Of a DNA stretch of 64,000 nt, positions 35,710 to 44,915 are shown in pieces. The number at the start of each line of letters is the position of its first letter. Within the stretch, counting starts at the first letter, position 1. The position numbers and the translations under genes were made by a program. The notes below the pieces were generated by a model, which saw only the letters and a list, made by a program, of their open reading frames with translations, did not search any database and had not been told where the DNA came from. The stretch covers positions 62,001-126,000 of the forward strand of contig JAFYGI010000006.1 in the NCBI GenBank assembly GCA_017543265.1. The letters are read 5' to 3'. The stretch is from Bacillota bacterium. GTDB taxonomy: Bacteria > Bacillota > Clostridia > Lachnospirales > CAG-274.

Positions 35710-35755
35710 TCCCAAAAGGACAAAATAACCGTCCCCGCTGTCCTTGGGGACAAAA
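35710..35755. repeat. REP-like palindromic element upstream of the secreted-protein gene
   Basis: Two overlapping inverted repeats: AAGGACA/TGTCCTT (35716-35722 with 35739-35745) and GTCCCC/GGGGAC (35731-35736 with 35746-35751). The minus strand reads GGGGACGGTTATTTTGTCC, resembling the GGGACGGTT...TGTC palindromes that accompany IS200-like REP transposases in Firmicutes (from memory). It sits 10 bp before the next SD. Confidence 0.5.
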
Positions 35756-35778
35756 CATTACAGGAGGAAATTTTAAAA

Positions 35779-36648
35779 ATGAGAAAATCATTATTAAAGA
35801 CTGTTGCGGCAACAGCAATAGTCGGTGTTACTATGGCGTTATCAAGCGTTGCGGCATGGGCAAAGACGTATGAATTAAATGTCGGCAATTTAACAGCAGG
35901 AGATATAACGGAAAACACATCTGTCGGAACGGATAGTTTCTTTACTTTACTTGCAAAGGATGGGCAAAAAGATAGTAAGTATAACCAGCATATGACAATT
36001 GAAGAAAAAAGCAAAAGTTGTGAGGGTATAACCTACACTAAGCAACTTAAAACAAATGGGACCCCTGATTTTACCAATGAATTTAGAGCAATAAGATTTA
36101 CAGTAGATAAGCCGTCAACAGTAACAATTGTTGCTTCATCCGGAAAAAGTGGTAAGACCAGACACGTTCAGTTATATAGCAATGATGGTAAACCTATTGA
36201 AAACGCAGCTACGGCAGTTGGCGATTCACTTAGTTCAGGAAAAATCAGTATTACAGAACAGGGCACTTATTCTATAGCATCAAGCAAAACTGATAGTAGC
36301 ACGGGAAGTATAAATATTTTTTATATCAAAGTCGAAACTACGGCTGAAAGTGCAGCTGACATTACTTCCGAATCTGCCCCCGCAGGTGACCGATACGCAG
36401 TTGATGCAGCGGCAAGCTATATCATCCATACGGTAACAAGCGACGAATTAGCTTATGCAAGCCTTGCAATGGCACCCACAAGCGGTGACGCTATTGCTGC
36501 AACAAAGACCACAAGCGTATACAGCAGTGTAAAATTCCCCGACGGCTCGGTCATTACGGCACCCGAGGGCAGCTATTTGTATGCGGTCAAGGTAAATAAG
36601 ACCACCGCACCCTCTGCCGCTTCCTACAAATGGGTAAATGCAGGCTGA
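35779..36648 (+). CDS. Secreted beta-rich protein (289 aa)
   Basis: ATG 35779 has AGGAGG upstream. The signal peptide (1-29) ends VAAWAKT. A beta-sandwich-like module (about 30-185; FRAIRFTVDKPSTVTIVASSG, then ISEQGTYSI-like ISITEQGTYSIASS, then INIFYIKVE) resembles the module before the dockerin of the pectate lyase at 54055 (IKFTAEKNGTLNIVSCSG, EAGSYTVTN, LYYIGYK), so it may bind polysaccharide. The C-terminal part has a short acidic Ser/Ala segment and a second beta region. In-frame codons upstream to 35665 read through the REP-like element and are not counted. A TATAAT (35682-35687) may be its -10. Confidence 0.75.
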   Translation: MRKSLLKTVAATAIVGVTMALSSVAAWAKTYELNVGNLTAGDITENTSVGTDSFFTLLAKDGQKDSKYNQHMTIEEKSKSCEGITYTKQLKTNGTPDFTNEFRAIRFTVDKPSTVTIVASSGKSGKTRHVQLYSNDGKPIENAATAVGDSLSSGKISITEQGTYSIASSKTDSSTGSINIFYIKVETTAESAADITSESAPAGDRYAVDAAASYIIHTVTSDELAYASLAMAPTSGDAIAATKTTSVYSSVKFPDGSVITAPEGSYLYAVKVNKTTAPSAASYKWVNAG

Positions 36649-36681
36649 ATATCATAGTTAAAACAGAAAGGACAAATTACA

Positions 36682-36819
36682 ATGAAAAAGTTTTATGAAA
36701 TTCCGGAAATAGATGTTACCGTTATCCGCTCGACCGATATAATCACGGTGTCCACGGGCGGCGGTGAGCTTGACCTTTCGGGCGACGGTATCAGCGGCGA
36801 TGAAATAGGCTGGAATTAA
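36682..36819 (+). CDS. Small peptide (45 aa), MKK-Y-E-P type
   Basis: SD AAAGGA 9-10 nt before ATG, 33 bp after the secreted protein. The peptide begins MKKFYEIPEIDVTVIRSTDI and ends in a Gly/Asp/Ser-rich tail (TGGGELDLSGDGISGDEIGW). It resembles short orphan peptides starting MKK.YE.P that recur in gut Firmicutes and Bacteroidota (from memory); function unknown. The conserved front and Gly/Ser/Asp tail would suit a precursor peptide, but no modification enzyme is adjacent. Confidence 0.62.
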   Translation: MKKFYEIPEIDVTVIRSTDIITVSTGGGELDLSGDGISGDEIGWN

Positions 36820-36837
36820 GAAGATACATTACACAAA

Positions 36838-36869
36838 GGCTCCTTGATATTTTCAAGGGGTCTTTTTTT
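36838..36869 (+). terminator. Terminator after the small peptide gene
   Basis: 8-bp stem CTCCTTGA/TCAAGGGG (one G-U pair) followed by TCTTTTTTT. Confidence 0.85.
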
Positions 36870-36906
36870 GTGCCGATGTTTATTTCCCAAAATTTTTGGC
36901 AAAATA

Positions 36907-36935
36907 TATACAAAACAAAAAATATATGATATAAT
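36907..36935 (+). promoter_or_regulatory. Promoter of pepF
   Basis: TATACA (36907-36912), 17 bp, TATAAT (36930-36935). Confidence 0.6.
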
Positions 36936-36971
36936 CACCATAACGACCAACAACCGACAGGAGACGATAAA

Positions 36972-38711
36972 ATGGAGACAAACTGGACGCTCGACCCTAT
37001 ATACAAGGGTATTGACGATGCGGAGTTTTTGCGTGATCTCGGGGATTTCCCCGCAAAGGTGGAGGCGCTCAACAGCTGGGCGCGGGAAAATCTGACGGGC
37101 ACGCCGTGTGCGGAGGTCTGCGAGGAATATATAAACCGCAAAAACGCACTTGAATATTACTCTACAATTGGGATATATTTACAGCTTGGGCTTAGTGTGG
37201 ACACCGAAAATGCCGCATTACAGCGCCTTATGGATAAGTACGAGGGCATTGCGGCGCTTTGTGCCGTGCATGAGGCCTTGTTTTTACAATGGATAAAGGG
37301 CTGCGGAGACTTTTCGTTTATACAAAAAAGCGACACCCTTAAACAGCACGAATTTTTTATACGCGAGCAGGCGCAGCTTGCGACGCATACGCTTTCGCCC
37401 GACAAAGAGCTTATTATCTCGCGCCTTAAAACAACGGGCTCGACCGCATGGCAGAAGCTTTGGGAGCAGGCAAGCTCTACCGCGGATGTGGAGTATAACG
37501 GCGAGGTGCTTACGCTTTCGCAGATACGCGCCCTTGCCGACAATTCCGACCCCGATGTGCGCAAAAATGCCTATCTGGCGGAGCTTGCGGCCTATCCGCG
37601 CTTTGAGTCCGCGGCGGCCTTTGCCATGAACGGCATTAAGGGCGAGGTGCTGACAACGTCCGAAATGCGCGGCTATGACAGCGCACTTGACGAGGTATTG
37701 CTGCAATCGCGCATAGACCGTAAAATACTCGATGCTCTGCTCGATGCCGTAAACGAGTCTTTGCCCGCCTTTCGCAGATACTTTGACAAAAAGGCCGAGG
37801 TGCTGGGGGATAAAAACGGGCTTGAATTTTGCGATATTTTCGCACCCATAAACGATGCCTGCATAAATTATACGCTTGACGGGGCAAAACAAGCCGTGCT
37901 CGACGCTTTTTACGGCTTTGACCGCGAGCTTGGCGCTTTTGCCGAAAACGAGTTTGCGCAGAAACGTCTTGACCTGCTGCCTAAAAAAGGCAAGGTCGGC
38001 GGTGCGTTCAGCGAGGCGGTGCACGGCAGAAAGCAGGGGCGGTATCTTATAAACTTTACGGGCAGCTTCAATGATGCCGTCACCATAGCGCACGAGCTGG
38101 GACACGGCTACCACAGCCACCTACTGTTTGAAAACAGCTTTTTGAACAGCGATTATCCCATGCCTATTGCGGAGACCGCTTCAACACTTTGCGAAAATAT
38201 TTTCATAAACCACGCCATGACTCTTGCGGACGAAAAACAGCAGATATATATACTGGAGACCGATATCCAGGGTGCCGCACAGACACTTGTGGATATTTAC
38301 AGCCGCTTTTTGTTTGAGGACAGGGTGTTTGAGCTGCGCAGGGAGGGCTCGCTGTCTGCGCGGGAACTTTGCGATATAATGACCGATGCCCAGAAACGCA
38401 CCTACGGCAGACTTGGCAGCTATCACCCCTATATGTGGGCGTGCAAGCCGCATTATTACGATGCCGACTATAACTACTACAATTTCCCCTATGCCTTTGG
38501 TATGCTTTTAAGCAAGGGACTTTATGCAAAGTATTTACGGGACAGGGAGGGCTTTATGCCCATGTACAACAAAATGCTGGCGGCCACGGGCAGCATGAAG
38601 CTTGCCGATGTTGCGGGGCTTGCGGGCATAGACCTTTACAGCCGCGACTTCTGGCTGTCGGGTGTAAAGCTTATAACACAGGATATTGACAGACTTATAA
38701 AAATGCTATGA
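36972..38711 (+). CDS. pepF: Oligoendopeptidase F, M3 family
   Basis: 579 aa. Cytoplasmic zinc peptidase that cuts oligopeptides. The zinc site HELGHGYHSH (about 376) and downstream glutamate region MPIAETASTLCENIF are intact, as is the GRY.INFTGSF region of PepF. Normal length. SD AGGAGACG. Its stop overlaps the next start (ATGA). Confidence 0.95.
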   Translation: METNWTLDPIYKGIDDAEFLRDLGDFPAKVEALNSWARENLTGTPCAEVCEEYINRKNALEYYSTIGIYLQLGLSVDTENAALQRLMDKYEGIAALCAVHEALFLQWIKGCGDFSFIQKSDTLKQHEFFIREQAQLATHTLSPDKELIISRLKTTGSTAWQKLWEQASSTADVEYNGEVLTLSQIRALADNSDPDVRKNAYLAELAAYPRFESAAAFAMNGIKGEVLTTSEMRGYDSALDEVLLQSRIDRKILDALLDAVNESLPAFRRYFDKKAEVLGDKNGLEFCDIFAPINDACINYTLDGAKQAVLDAFYGFDRELGAFAENEFAQKRLDLLPKKGKVGGAFSEAVHGRKQGRYLINFTGSFNDAVTIAHELGHGYHSHLLFENSFLNSDYPMPIAETASTLCENIFINHAMTLADEKQQIYILETDIQGAAQTLVDIYSRFLFEDRVFELRREGSLSARELCDIMTDAQKRTYGRLGSYHPYMWACKPHYYDADYNYYNFPYAFGMLLSKGLYAKYLRDREGFMPMYNKMLAATGSMKLADVAGLAGIDLYSRDFWLSGVKLITQDIDRLIKML

Positions 38712-39703
38712 AAAAAATAAATTTTAACCGCGTGATACGCATTGCCGTAGGCAGTACGCTGTCGTTTTTTGTCTGCCATATGCTCGGCATACAAAACAGC
38801 GCGTCTGCGGCAGTCATCACGCTGCTCTCTGTACGGGACACAAAAAAGGACACCCTTTCGGATGTTGTAAAGCGCTTTTTTTCCTATCTTTTTTCAATGG
38901 TGACGGCATTTTTGCTGTTCACGGCGATAGGCTACAATGCGCCTGCATTTTTTCTTTTTATGCTTATACTGGTAAGCGTTTGCTACAAGCTAAACTGGCT
39001 TAACACGCTGTCGTCAAGTACGGTTGTCGTTACCCATTTCCTGCTGCAGCAAAGCTTTGCGCCCGATTTTGTGCTGGATGAGATATTTCTGGTAATAGTG
39101 GGCACCTCGGCCGCTATACTCTCAAACCTTATGTTCAGCGATAACTCGGACGAGCTGCGGCGTAAAATGGAGTACATAGAAAGTGACCTTAAATCGTTTC
39201 TGCACAGGATGGAGCGGTTTTTGCTCGGCACAGAGCCTCTGCCCGACAAGGATTGGCTGCACTTTATATCCGCACATCTGGAGGACGGCGCAAGGGCGGG
39301 GCTTGAATACACAAAAAATGTGTTTGACGACTCCGCATATTATCACGAATATATGACAATGCGGCAAAATCAGCTTGATACGCTTATCCGTATCTATGAG
39401 TCGCTGGAGCGTCTGCGCAACGATTTTCCGCTTAAAGAGGACATATCGGAGATATTTCGCCGGCTTGCCGACAACGTAAACAAGCGCGAATGCTTTGTCT
39501 ACAACCGTCCGCTTATTGCGGGCGTTATAAGCAAGTATAAAAAACTGCCGCTGCCCACGGGCATGACCGAAATGATAAATATGGCGGCGCTTATGGACAT
39601 TCTTAACGAGCTTTTGTATTTTTCCGACCTTAAAATGACCTTTGTGGAGCATCTGACCCCGAAGCAAAAGGAAAGATACTATAAGGAGACCGTGGAGGGC
39701 TGA
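38708..39703 (+). CDS. Aromatic acid exporter (ArAE)-like membrane protein
   Basis: 331 aa. Four to six membrane helices in the first 150 residues (GSTLSFFVCHMLG, AAVITLLSV, a central hydrophobic run, EIFLVIVGTSAAILSNLMF), then a long cytoplasmic helical domain. This matches the ArAE_1/DUF939-type half of FUSC-like exporters. The substrate is unknown. ATG overlaps the pepF stop by 4 bp, so it is translationally coupled, although the two functions are not obviously related. Confidence 0.82.
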   Translation: MKKINFNRVIRIAVGSTLSFFVCHMLGIQNSASAAVITLLSVRDTKKDTLSDVVKRFFSYLFSMVTAFLLFTAIGYNAPAFFLFMLILVSVCYKLNWLNTLSSSTVVVTHFLLQQSFAPDFVLDEIFLVIVGTSAAILSNLMFSDNSDELRRKMEYIESDLKSFLHRMERFLLGTEPLPDKDWLHFISAHLEDGARAGLEYTKNVFDDSAYYHEYMTMRQNQLDTLIRIYESLERLRNDFPLKEDISEIFRRLADNVNKRECFVYNRPLIAGVISKYKKLPLPTGMTEMINMAALMDILNELLYFSDLKMTFVEHLTPKQKERYYKETVEG

Positions 39704-39763
39704 CGGCAGGCACCGCTTATACAAACAATATCAAAAAACGGTATTACGGGATAAGGTGGGCTA

Positions 39764-39792
39764 TTTACAATTACTTTATTTTGTGGTATAGT
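39764..39792 (+). promoter_or_regulatory. Promoter of the 1,038-aa dockerin protein
   Basis: TTTACA (39764-39769), 17 bp, TATAGT (39787-39792). Confidence 0.65.
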
Positions 39793-39839
39793 TTTTATAT
39801 AAAGGACACGGAAAATTATGAAGATCGGAGATGAAAAAC

Positions 39840-42800
39840 ATGAAAAAACAAAGGCTAACAGCGGTTATACTGGCGGTATGTATGCTGTTTTCAGCTATGC
39901 CGCATACCGTGGCTGCCGACGAGATTTCGCCCATAACCAACGTAAAAATGTGCAAAAGCTGGGATCTTGTGCGTTCGCGCTACATTACCTACACTATAAA
40001 CGGTATGGAGTGTGACAGCCGCGAAATGGGCACATCCTTTAATCTTAACGCCTACAATCTTATGACGGAAAGCGACAAGGCAAGTGTTGCAAAATGGATG
40101 GTCAATGCGGGCTACAGCGGCCGTGTGCGCCAGTTCGGAGAAAGCGGCGCAGAGGTGCTTATGGACAAATATAACACCGATACGGGCTGGAAGGCGCTTT
40201 GGGAGCAATTTAAAAAGAACATAGAAACAAGCTACTGCAGCGAGCTTATCCCCTATTACGGCGACCCGAGCATAAGTCCGTCCAAAAACTATTCGACAAC
40301 ACTTGACGAGCTTTTGGAATTTCCCGAGGAAACGGATGCCTACAAGATCTTGCACGATAATAAATATTACTATTCCTTTGAGGCAAGGGAATTTATAGCG
40401 GAGCGCGATGCCATAGAGCTGCTTATGCAGGACGGCCGCGAATGCTACAAGATACTTGCGGGTTCCATGCTTTCGGCAACGCAGGCAGCGGTAAAAGGCT
40501 CGTCCAAGGAGCTTATTTCCCTTATCTGCGATAAGGCGCTGGTTCCTGCCATTACCCCGACCTCATCCATAAGCAGCACCGCAAAGGATATTTTTTCGGC
40601 GGGTCTTGAACTTACGGACAGGATAACGGGCTACAGCGGCCAGCTTCAGGATGCCGTGATAGGCAAAATGACGGACGGCGCGGCGGCAAAAAGCCAGATA
40701 ACTTATTTCAGGCAGATAGCCGATGCCAACAAGGAACTGGCAAGGTATTACTATAATCAATCGCTTGCGCTGCACAACAAAATGCTCAGCGATGCCCACG
40801 ATATAGTCGAGGCGGTAGATAAGGCAGAGGCACACAGGGTAGAAAACGGCCGTGACGGCGAGGTCGAGCAGGAAAACAAGAAAAACGAGGAGCATACCGC
40901 ATCCGTTAGCGTCCGTTACTCAAATGTCGGCACAAATACGGGCGCTTTTTCGGGCATAGACAAGGACAATTATGATGCACAGGTAAGGGCGCGTGAAAAT
41001 TTAAGCAAAAGCATACAAAGCTGGGCGGACAAAAAAGTTGCGCAGGCCGAGCCTATTTTAAAGGCTGCGGGCTTTTGCCCCGTGACCTCGCAGGAGGAAA
41101 GAGACAGCGTGGATACTGAAAAGTATGTCGGTACCTATTTTGTGGAGGAAACAGACGGCAAGCGCACAATAAACAATGCCATGCTTCTGGATCCGCCCGA
41201 GTCCGATGCGCTGGATGCGCTTGACATAAACCCAAGCAGCGGCTACTCCAGCTCGGCCTTTGACAGGTTCTATACAGCCGATGGTATTGCGGAGCTTGAA
41301 ATAGAAAAGAACAGGCTTGTGGATTTCTATGAACGCCGCATTGCCGCGCTCAGCTACCTGCAAACGCAGTATGAGACCTTTGAAAACGACTTTATCAGCG
41401 AGGAGATCGCGCTTATTGCAAAGGGCAAGGGCTTTGACAAATATTTTGATACAAACTATTGCTATAAATATATTACATACCATTATATAACCACCAACGA
41501 TACCTCCCGTGCCGCATGGGCTAAAAGCTGCCTTTCGTTCTATAAAAATACGCTGTGGTCGGCAGAGGATTCCATAAACGATATAAACAGAAATTTCCAA
41601 TGGTATCAGGAGAAGTACCAAGCCAAGGCCGATCGTGACAAGCAGTTTGCGGATTACACCAAGGATATGGGCAAGGAAATGCTGGAATTATGGGAAAAGT
41701 ACGGCAGCGCCGCAGCCAAGGAGCAGGACCTTTTGAATAAAGGTATGCCCGGTTATGTTTACGGCGATACGGTAAAGCTGTATGCGGACGATGATGGGAC
41801 ATTTGATCCCGCTGCGGCAAGCCCCGCACAGTATAAGGCGGAGGCAAAAAATCTGGCTGCGGCCTACGACAAATATACCAGATACGATGCGGAGCTTGAA
41901 CAGGCGGAGGCAGCTTTCCGCTCCGCTTATGCGCAGGTAGACAGATGGAGGCTTAATCACGGCGACGCACCCGTGTTCGGCGATGATTACGAGGCTGTTT
42001 CACAGGCCAGCAATAAATATTTGGACGTAAGATACAACGGCGATTACGATATAACGGCGGAGCAGGCGGCAAACGCCGAAAAAACGCGAAAGCTCTGGCA
42101 GGATTTTGACGGTATGAGTGCGCAGAATGTTTCGCTTAAAAACGATATTGAAACCGTAAAAAGCCGTGTAGGTTCCTATAAGCGCCAGATAAAAATGGGC
42201 TTTATGACCCAAAGCGGTTATGACTATTTAAAAAATTTCTATAACGAAAAATGCGATTATGTCGAAAAAAGTACAAATATGGGTCCGTACATGGTCTCCG
42301 CAGACTGCAAGGAAACCACAGACCTGCGCGGTATGCTGAACGCCGCATTTGATGAGTTAAAGGCCGTACTTGACGACCCGTCGTCATACGAGCCCGTATA
42401 CTCGGTCGCAAAGGCGGAGGAGCCCGCAGGCGGTGTGGATGCCATGCTTGACAAAGGTGCATCGGTGCAGCTCGGTGTCGTTATATCTCCCGCAAACGCT
42501 ACGGATCAGAGGATAAACTGGACAAGCTCCGACCCGTCCGTTGCGGTTGTGGATGAAAACGGTGTCGTTACGGCAGTATCGGGCGGTACGGCGGTGATAC
42601 GCGCAGAGGCCGCAGACTGCACAAAATCAAATACGGCCTCCTATTCGGGCGTATCCTATGATGTTTATACCTGTGACGATCGCTATGCTGCGGAATTTAA
42701 CATAACCGTGGACGGCGGTGTGGCCTTCCTTTACGGCGATGCCACGGCGGACGGCATACTTGCGGCTGACGATGCTGCGGCTGTGCTTCAGAAGGTGCTT

Positions 42801-42956
42801 GTGGACAAGTATGAATTGCCGATACAGAAAAAGACCGATAACTGGTTGAAATATGTCGATGCCACGGCAGACGGCATACTTGCAGCAGACGATGCCACGG
42901 CAATACTCCAAAAGGTGCTCATGGACAGCTATTCCATGCCGTGCGAAAAAAAATAA
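39840..42956 (+). CDS. Large secreted protein: helical region, Ig-like (BIG2) domain and C-terminal dockerin
   Basis: 1,038 aa. GGAG 9 nt before ATG 39840 decides the start over 39831 and 39818. Signal peptide (1-26). Residues about 30-860 are mostly helical, with many Tyr, Lys and Ala, and coiled-coil-like stretches; no family recognised. A BIG2-type domain (about 870-945; VISPANATDQRINWTSSDPS, VVDENGVVTAVSGGTAVI) leads to a dockerin: YGDATADGILAADDAAAVLQ and YVDATADGILAADDATAILQ. The loop position normally Asp/Asn is Thr in both repeats. Function unknown; the dockerin implies binding to a cohesin scaffold. Confidence 0.85.
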   Translation: MKKQRLTAVILAVCMLFSAMPHTVAADEISPITNVKMCKSWDLVRSRYITYTINGMECDSREMGTSFNLNAYNLMTESDKASVAKWMVNAGYSGRVRQFGESGAEVLMDKYNTDTGWKALWEQFKKNIETSYCSELIPYYGDPSISPSKNYSTTLDELLEFPEETDAYKILHDNKYYYSFEAREFIAERDAIELLMQDGRECYKILAGSMLSATQAAVKGSSKELISLICDKALVPAITPTSSISSTAKDIFSAGLELTDRITGYSGQLQDAVIGKMTDGAAAKSQITYFRQIADANKELARYYYNQSLALHNKMLSDAHDIVEAVDKAEAHRVENGRDGEVEQENKKNEEHTASVSVRYSNVGTNTGAFSGIDKDNYDAQVRARENLSKSIQSWADKKVAQAEPILKAAGFCPVTSQEERDSVDTEKYVGTYFVEETDGKRTINNAMLLDPPESDALDALDINPSSGYSSSAFDRFYTADGIAELEIEKNRLVDFYERRIAALSYLQTQYETFENDFISEEIALIAKGKGFDKYFDTNYCYKYITYHYITTNDTSRAAWAKSCLSFYKNTLWSAEDSINDINRNFQWYQEKYQAKADRDKQFADYTKDMGKEMLELWEKYGSAAAKEQDLLNKGMPGYVYGDTVKLYADDDGTFDPAAASPAQYKAEAKNLAAAYDKYTRYDAELEQAEAAFRSAYAQVDRWRLNHGDAPVFGDDYEAVSQASNKYLDVRYNGDYDITAEQAANAEKTRKLWQDFDGMSAQNVSLKNDIETVKSRVGSYKRQIKMGFMTQSGYDYLKNFYNEKCDYVEKSTNMGPYMVSADCKETTDLRGMLNAAFDELKAVLDDPSSYEPVYSVAKAEEPAGGVDAMLDKGASVQLGVVISPANATDQRINWTSSDPSVAVVDENGVVTAVSGGTAVIRAEAADCTKSNTASYSGVSYDVYTCDDRYAAEFNITVDGGVAFLYGDATADGILAADDAAAVLQKVLVDKYELPIQKKTDNWLKYVDATADGILAADDATAILQKVLMDSYSMPCEKK

Positions 42957-42961
42957 CACAC

Positions 42962-42996
42962 AAACGGAGAGGGCTTTTAACGGCCTTCTCCGTTTT
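42962..42996 (+). terminator. Terminator after the 1,038-aa dockerin gene
   Basis: AACGGAGA-GG pairs with CC-TTCTCCGTT (one bulge), followed by TTTTC. Confidence 0.75.
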
Positions 42997-43018
42997 CGGG
43001 AAAAAAGAGGAATAATTT

Positions 43019-44899
43019 ATGTATACAAAAACGTATGACGGTGAAGGTGTGGACGTTGTTGTGATAGGGGGCGGCCATGCGGGCTGTGAGGCTGCGCTGG
43101 CGGCGGCACGCATGGGGCTTAAAACAATGATGTTCACCATAAATCTGGACAGTATAGGCATGATGCCCTGCAACCCCAATATCGGCGGAAGCTCCAAGGG
43201 ACATCTGGTGCGCGAGATAGATGCGCTCGGCGGCGAGATGGGCAAAAATATCGACAAGACCTATATACAGTCGCGTATGCTCAACATGGGCAAGGGGCCT
43301 GCGGTATATTCGCTCAGGGCGCAGGCGGACAAGCAGAATTATCATACGCAGATGAAAAAAACGCTTGAAAATACCGACAACCTTATCATCCGTCAGGGCG
43401 AGGTGGTGGACATCCGTGTGGACGAAAACAACACCATAACGGGCGTTGTGTCGGAGTCGGGTGCGCTGCACGCCTGCCGTGCGGTGGTCATCTGCACGGG
43501 TACATATTTAAAGGCACGCTGCCTTTACGGCGATACCATTATCCAAAGCGGTCCCAACGGTCTCAGGCCGTCCAACAATTTAAGCGCCTGCCTTGAAAGG
43601 CTGGGCGTTACGCTGTACCGCTTCAAAACGGGTACGCCCGCAAGGATTGACAAGCGTACGGTGGATTTTTCAAAAATGCAGGAGCAAAAGGGTGACGAAA
43701 AGCTTGTGCCGTTCAGCTTTGAAAACCGTCCCGAGGATATAAAGCGCGAGCAGATAAGCTGTTATCTTACCTATACCAACAGCGAAACGCACGACATAAT
43801 CCGTGCCAATCTTGACCGCTCCCCGCTTTACGGCGGTGTTATAAAGGGCACGGGGCCGCGCTATTGTCCGTCTATCGAGGATAAGGTGGTGCGTTTTTCG
43901 GATAAGGAACGGCATCAGATATTTATCGAGCCCGAGGGCGAAAACACTAACGAGCTTTATGTCAGCGGCATGAGTTCGTCCCTGCCCGAGGATGTGCAGG
44001 TGGCTATGTACCGCACCCTGCCCGGGCTTGAAAACTGCCGTATCATGCGTACCGCCTACGCAATAGAGTACGACTGCATAAACGGCGCACAGCTGAAGCT
44101 GTCGCTGGAATTTAAAAACATACACGGCCTGTTCAGCGCAGGCCAGTTCAACGGCACCTCGGGCTACGAGGAAGCCGCCGCACAGGGTCTTATCGGCGGT
44201 ATAAACGCCGCCAAATACTGTAAGGGCGAGGAGCCGCTTATCATTGACAGAAGTCAGGCCTATATAGGCGTGCTGATAGATGACATAATCACCAAGGAGA
44301 GCAGGGAGCCCTACCGCATGATGACCTCCCGCGCGGAGTATCGTCTGCTTTTAAGGCAGGATAACGCCGATTTAAGATTGACGGATATAGGCCATGAGAT
44401 CGGTCTTATAAGCGACGAGCGCTATGCGCACTTTGTCGAAAAGCGCAGACAGATAGAGGAAGAGATAAAAAGGGTGAAAAAGATAAACCTTGCGCCCACG
44501 GCAAAAATAAATGCCGTTCTGGAGGCAAACGGCAGTGCGCCCCTGACAACGGGTATAAAAATGTCGGATGTTATCAAGCGCCCCGAAATGGACTATGACA
44601 AGCTTGCCCCCGCAGACCCCGACCGCCCCGCGCTTGACGACGAGGTGCGCGAGCAGGTGAATATACAGATAAAGTACGAGGGCTATATCGACCGCCAGCT
44701 TAAACAGGTGGAGCAGTTCAAAAAGCTGGAGGCAAAGAAAATACCCGCAGACATAGATTATTCGCAGGTGCAGGGTCTCAGGATAGAGGCAAGGCAGAAG
44801 CTGGAGGCCGTCCGTCCCGTAAGCATAGGGCAGGCGGGCAGGATAAGCGGTGTCAGCCCCGCGGATGTAAATATGCTGCTTGTACACATGGCAAGATGA
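43019..44899 (+). CDS. mnmG: tRNA uridine-34 5-carboxymethylaminomethyl enzyme MnmG
   Basis: 626 aa. FAD enzyme that, with MnmE, modifies U34 of several tRNAs. FAD-binding [69 protein letters not shown] and [19 protein letters not shown] are all present, with the C-terminal MnmE/tRNA-binding helical domain. SD GAGG. mnmE and rsmG, common neighbours, are not seen here; comEC follows directly. Confidence 0.98.
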   Translation: MYTKTYDGEGVDVVVIGGGHAGCEAALAAARMGLKTMMFTINLDSIGMMPCNPNIGGSSKGHLVREIDALGGEMGKNIDKTYIQSRMLNMGKGPAVYSLRAQADKQNYHTQMKKTLENTDNLIIRQGEVVDIRVDENNTITGVVSESGALHACRAVVICTGTYLKARCLYGDTIIQSGPNGLRPSNNLSACLERLGVTLYRFKTGTPARIDKRTVDFSKMQEQKGDEKLVPFSFENRPEDIKREQISCYLTYTNSETHDIIRANLDRSPLYGGVIKGTGPRYCPSIEDKVVRFSDKERHQIFIEPEGENTNELYVSGMSSSLPEDVQVAMYRTLPGLENCRIMRTAYAIEYDCINGAQLKLSLEFKNIHGLFSAGQFNGTSGYEEAAAQGLIGGINAAKYCKGEEPLIIDRSQAYIGVLIDDIITKESREPYRMMTSRAEYRLLLRQDNADLRLTDIGHEIGLISDERYAHFVEKRRQIEEEIKRVKKINLAPTAKINAVLEANGSAPLTTGIKMSDVIKRPEMDYDKLAPADPDRPALDDEVREQVNIQIKYEGYIDRQLKQVEQFKKLEAKKIPADIDYSQVQGLRIEARQKLEAVRPVSIGQAGRISGVSPADVNMLLVHMAR

Positions 44900-44915
44900 T
44901 CTGGTGGTGAAAACT

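Noticed and set aside
35716..35751. H-type pseudoknot (preQ1-like) riboswitch before the 35779 gene
   Set aside because: The two helices cross, but no nucleotide lies between their 3' strands, so the loop could not span a 7-bp stem. The REP-like reading is better.
39818..39842. Upstream starts for the 1,038-aa dockerin protein
   Set aside because: ATG 39818 is in another frame and ATG 39831 directly abuts the SD. Only ATG 39840 has proper spacing and a normal signal peptide.
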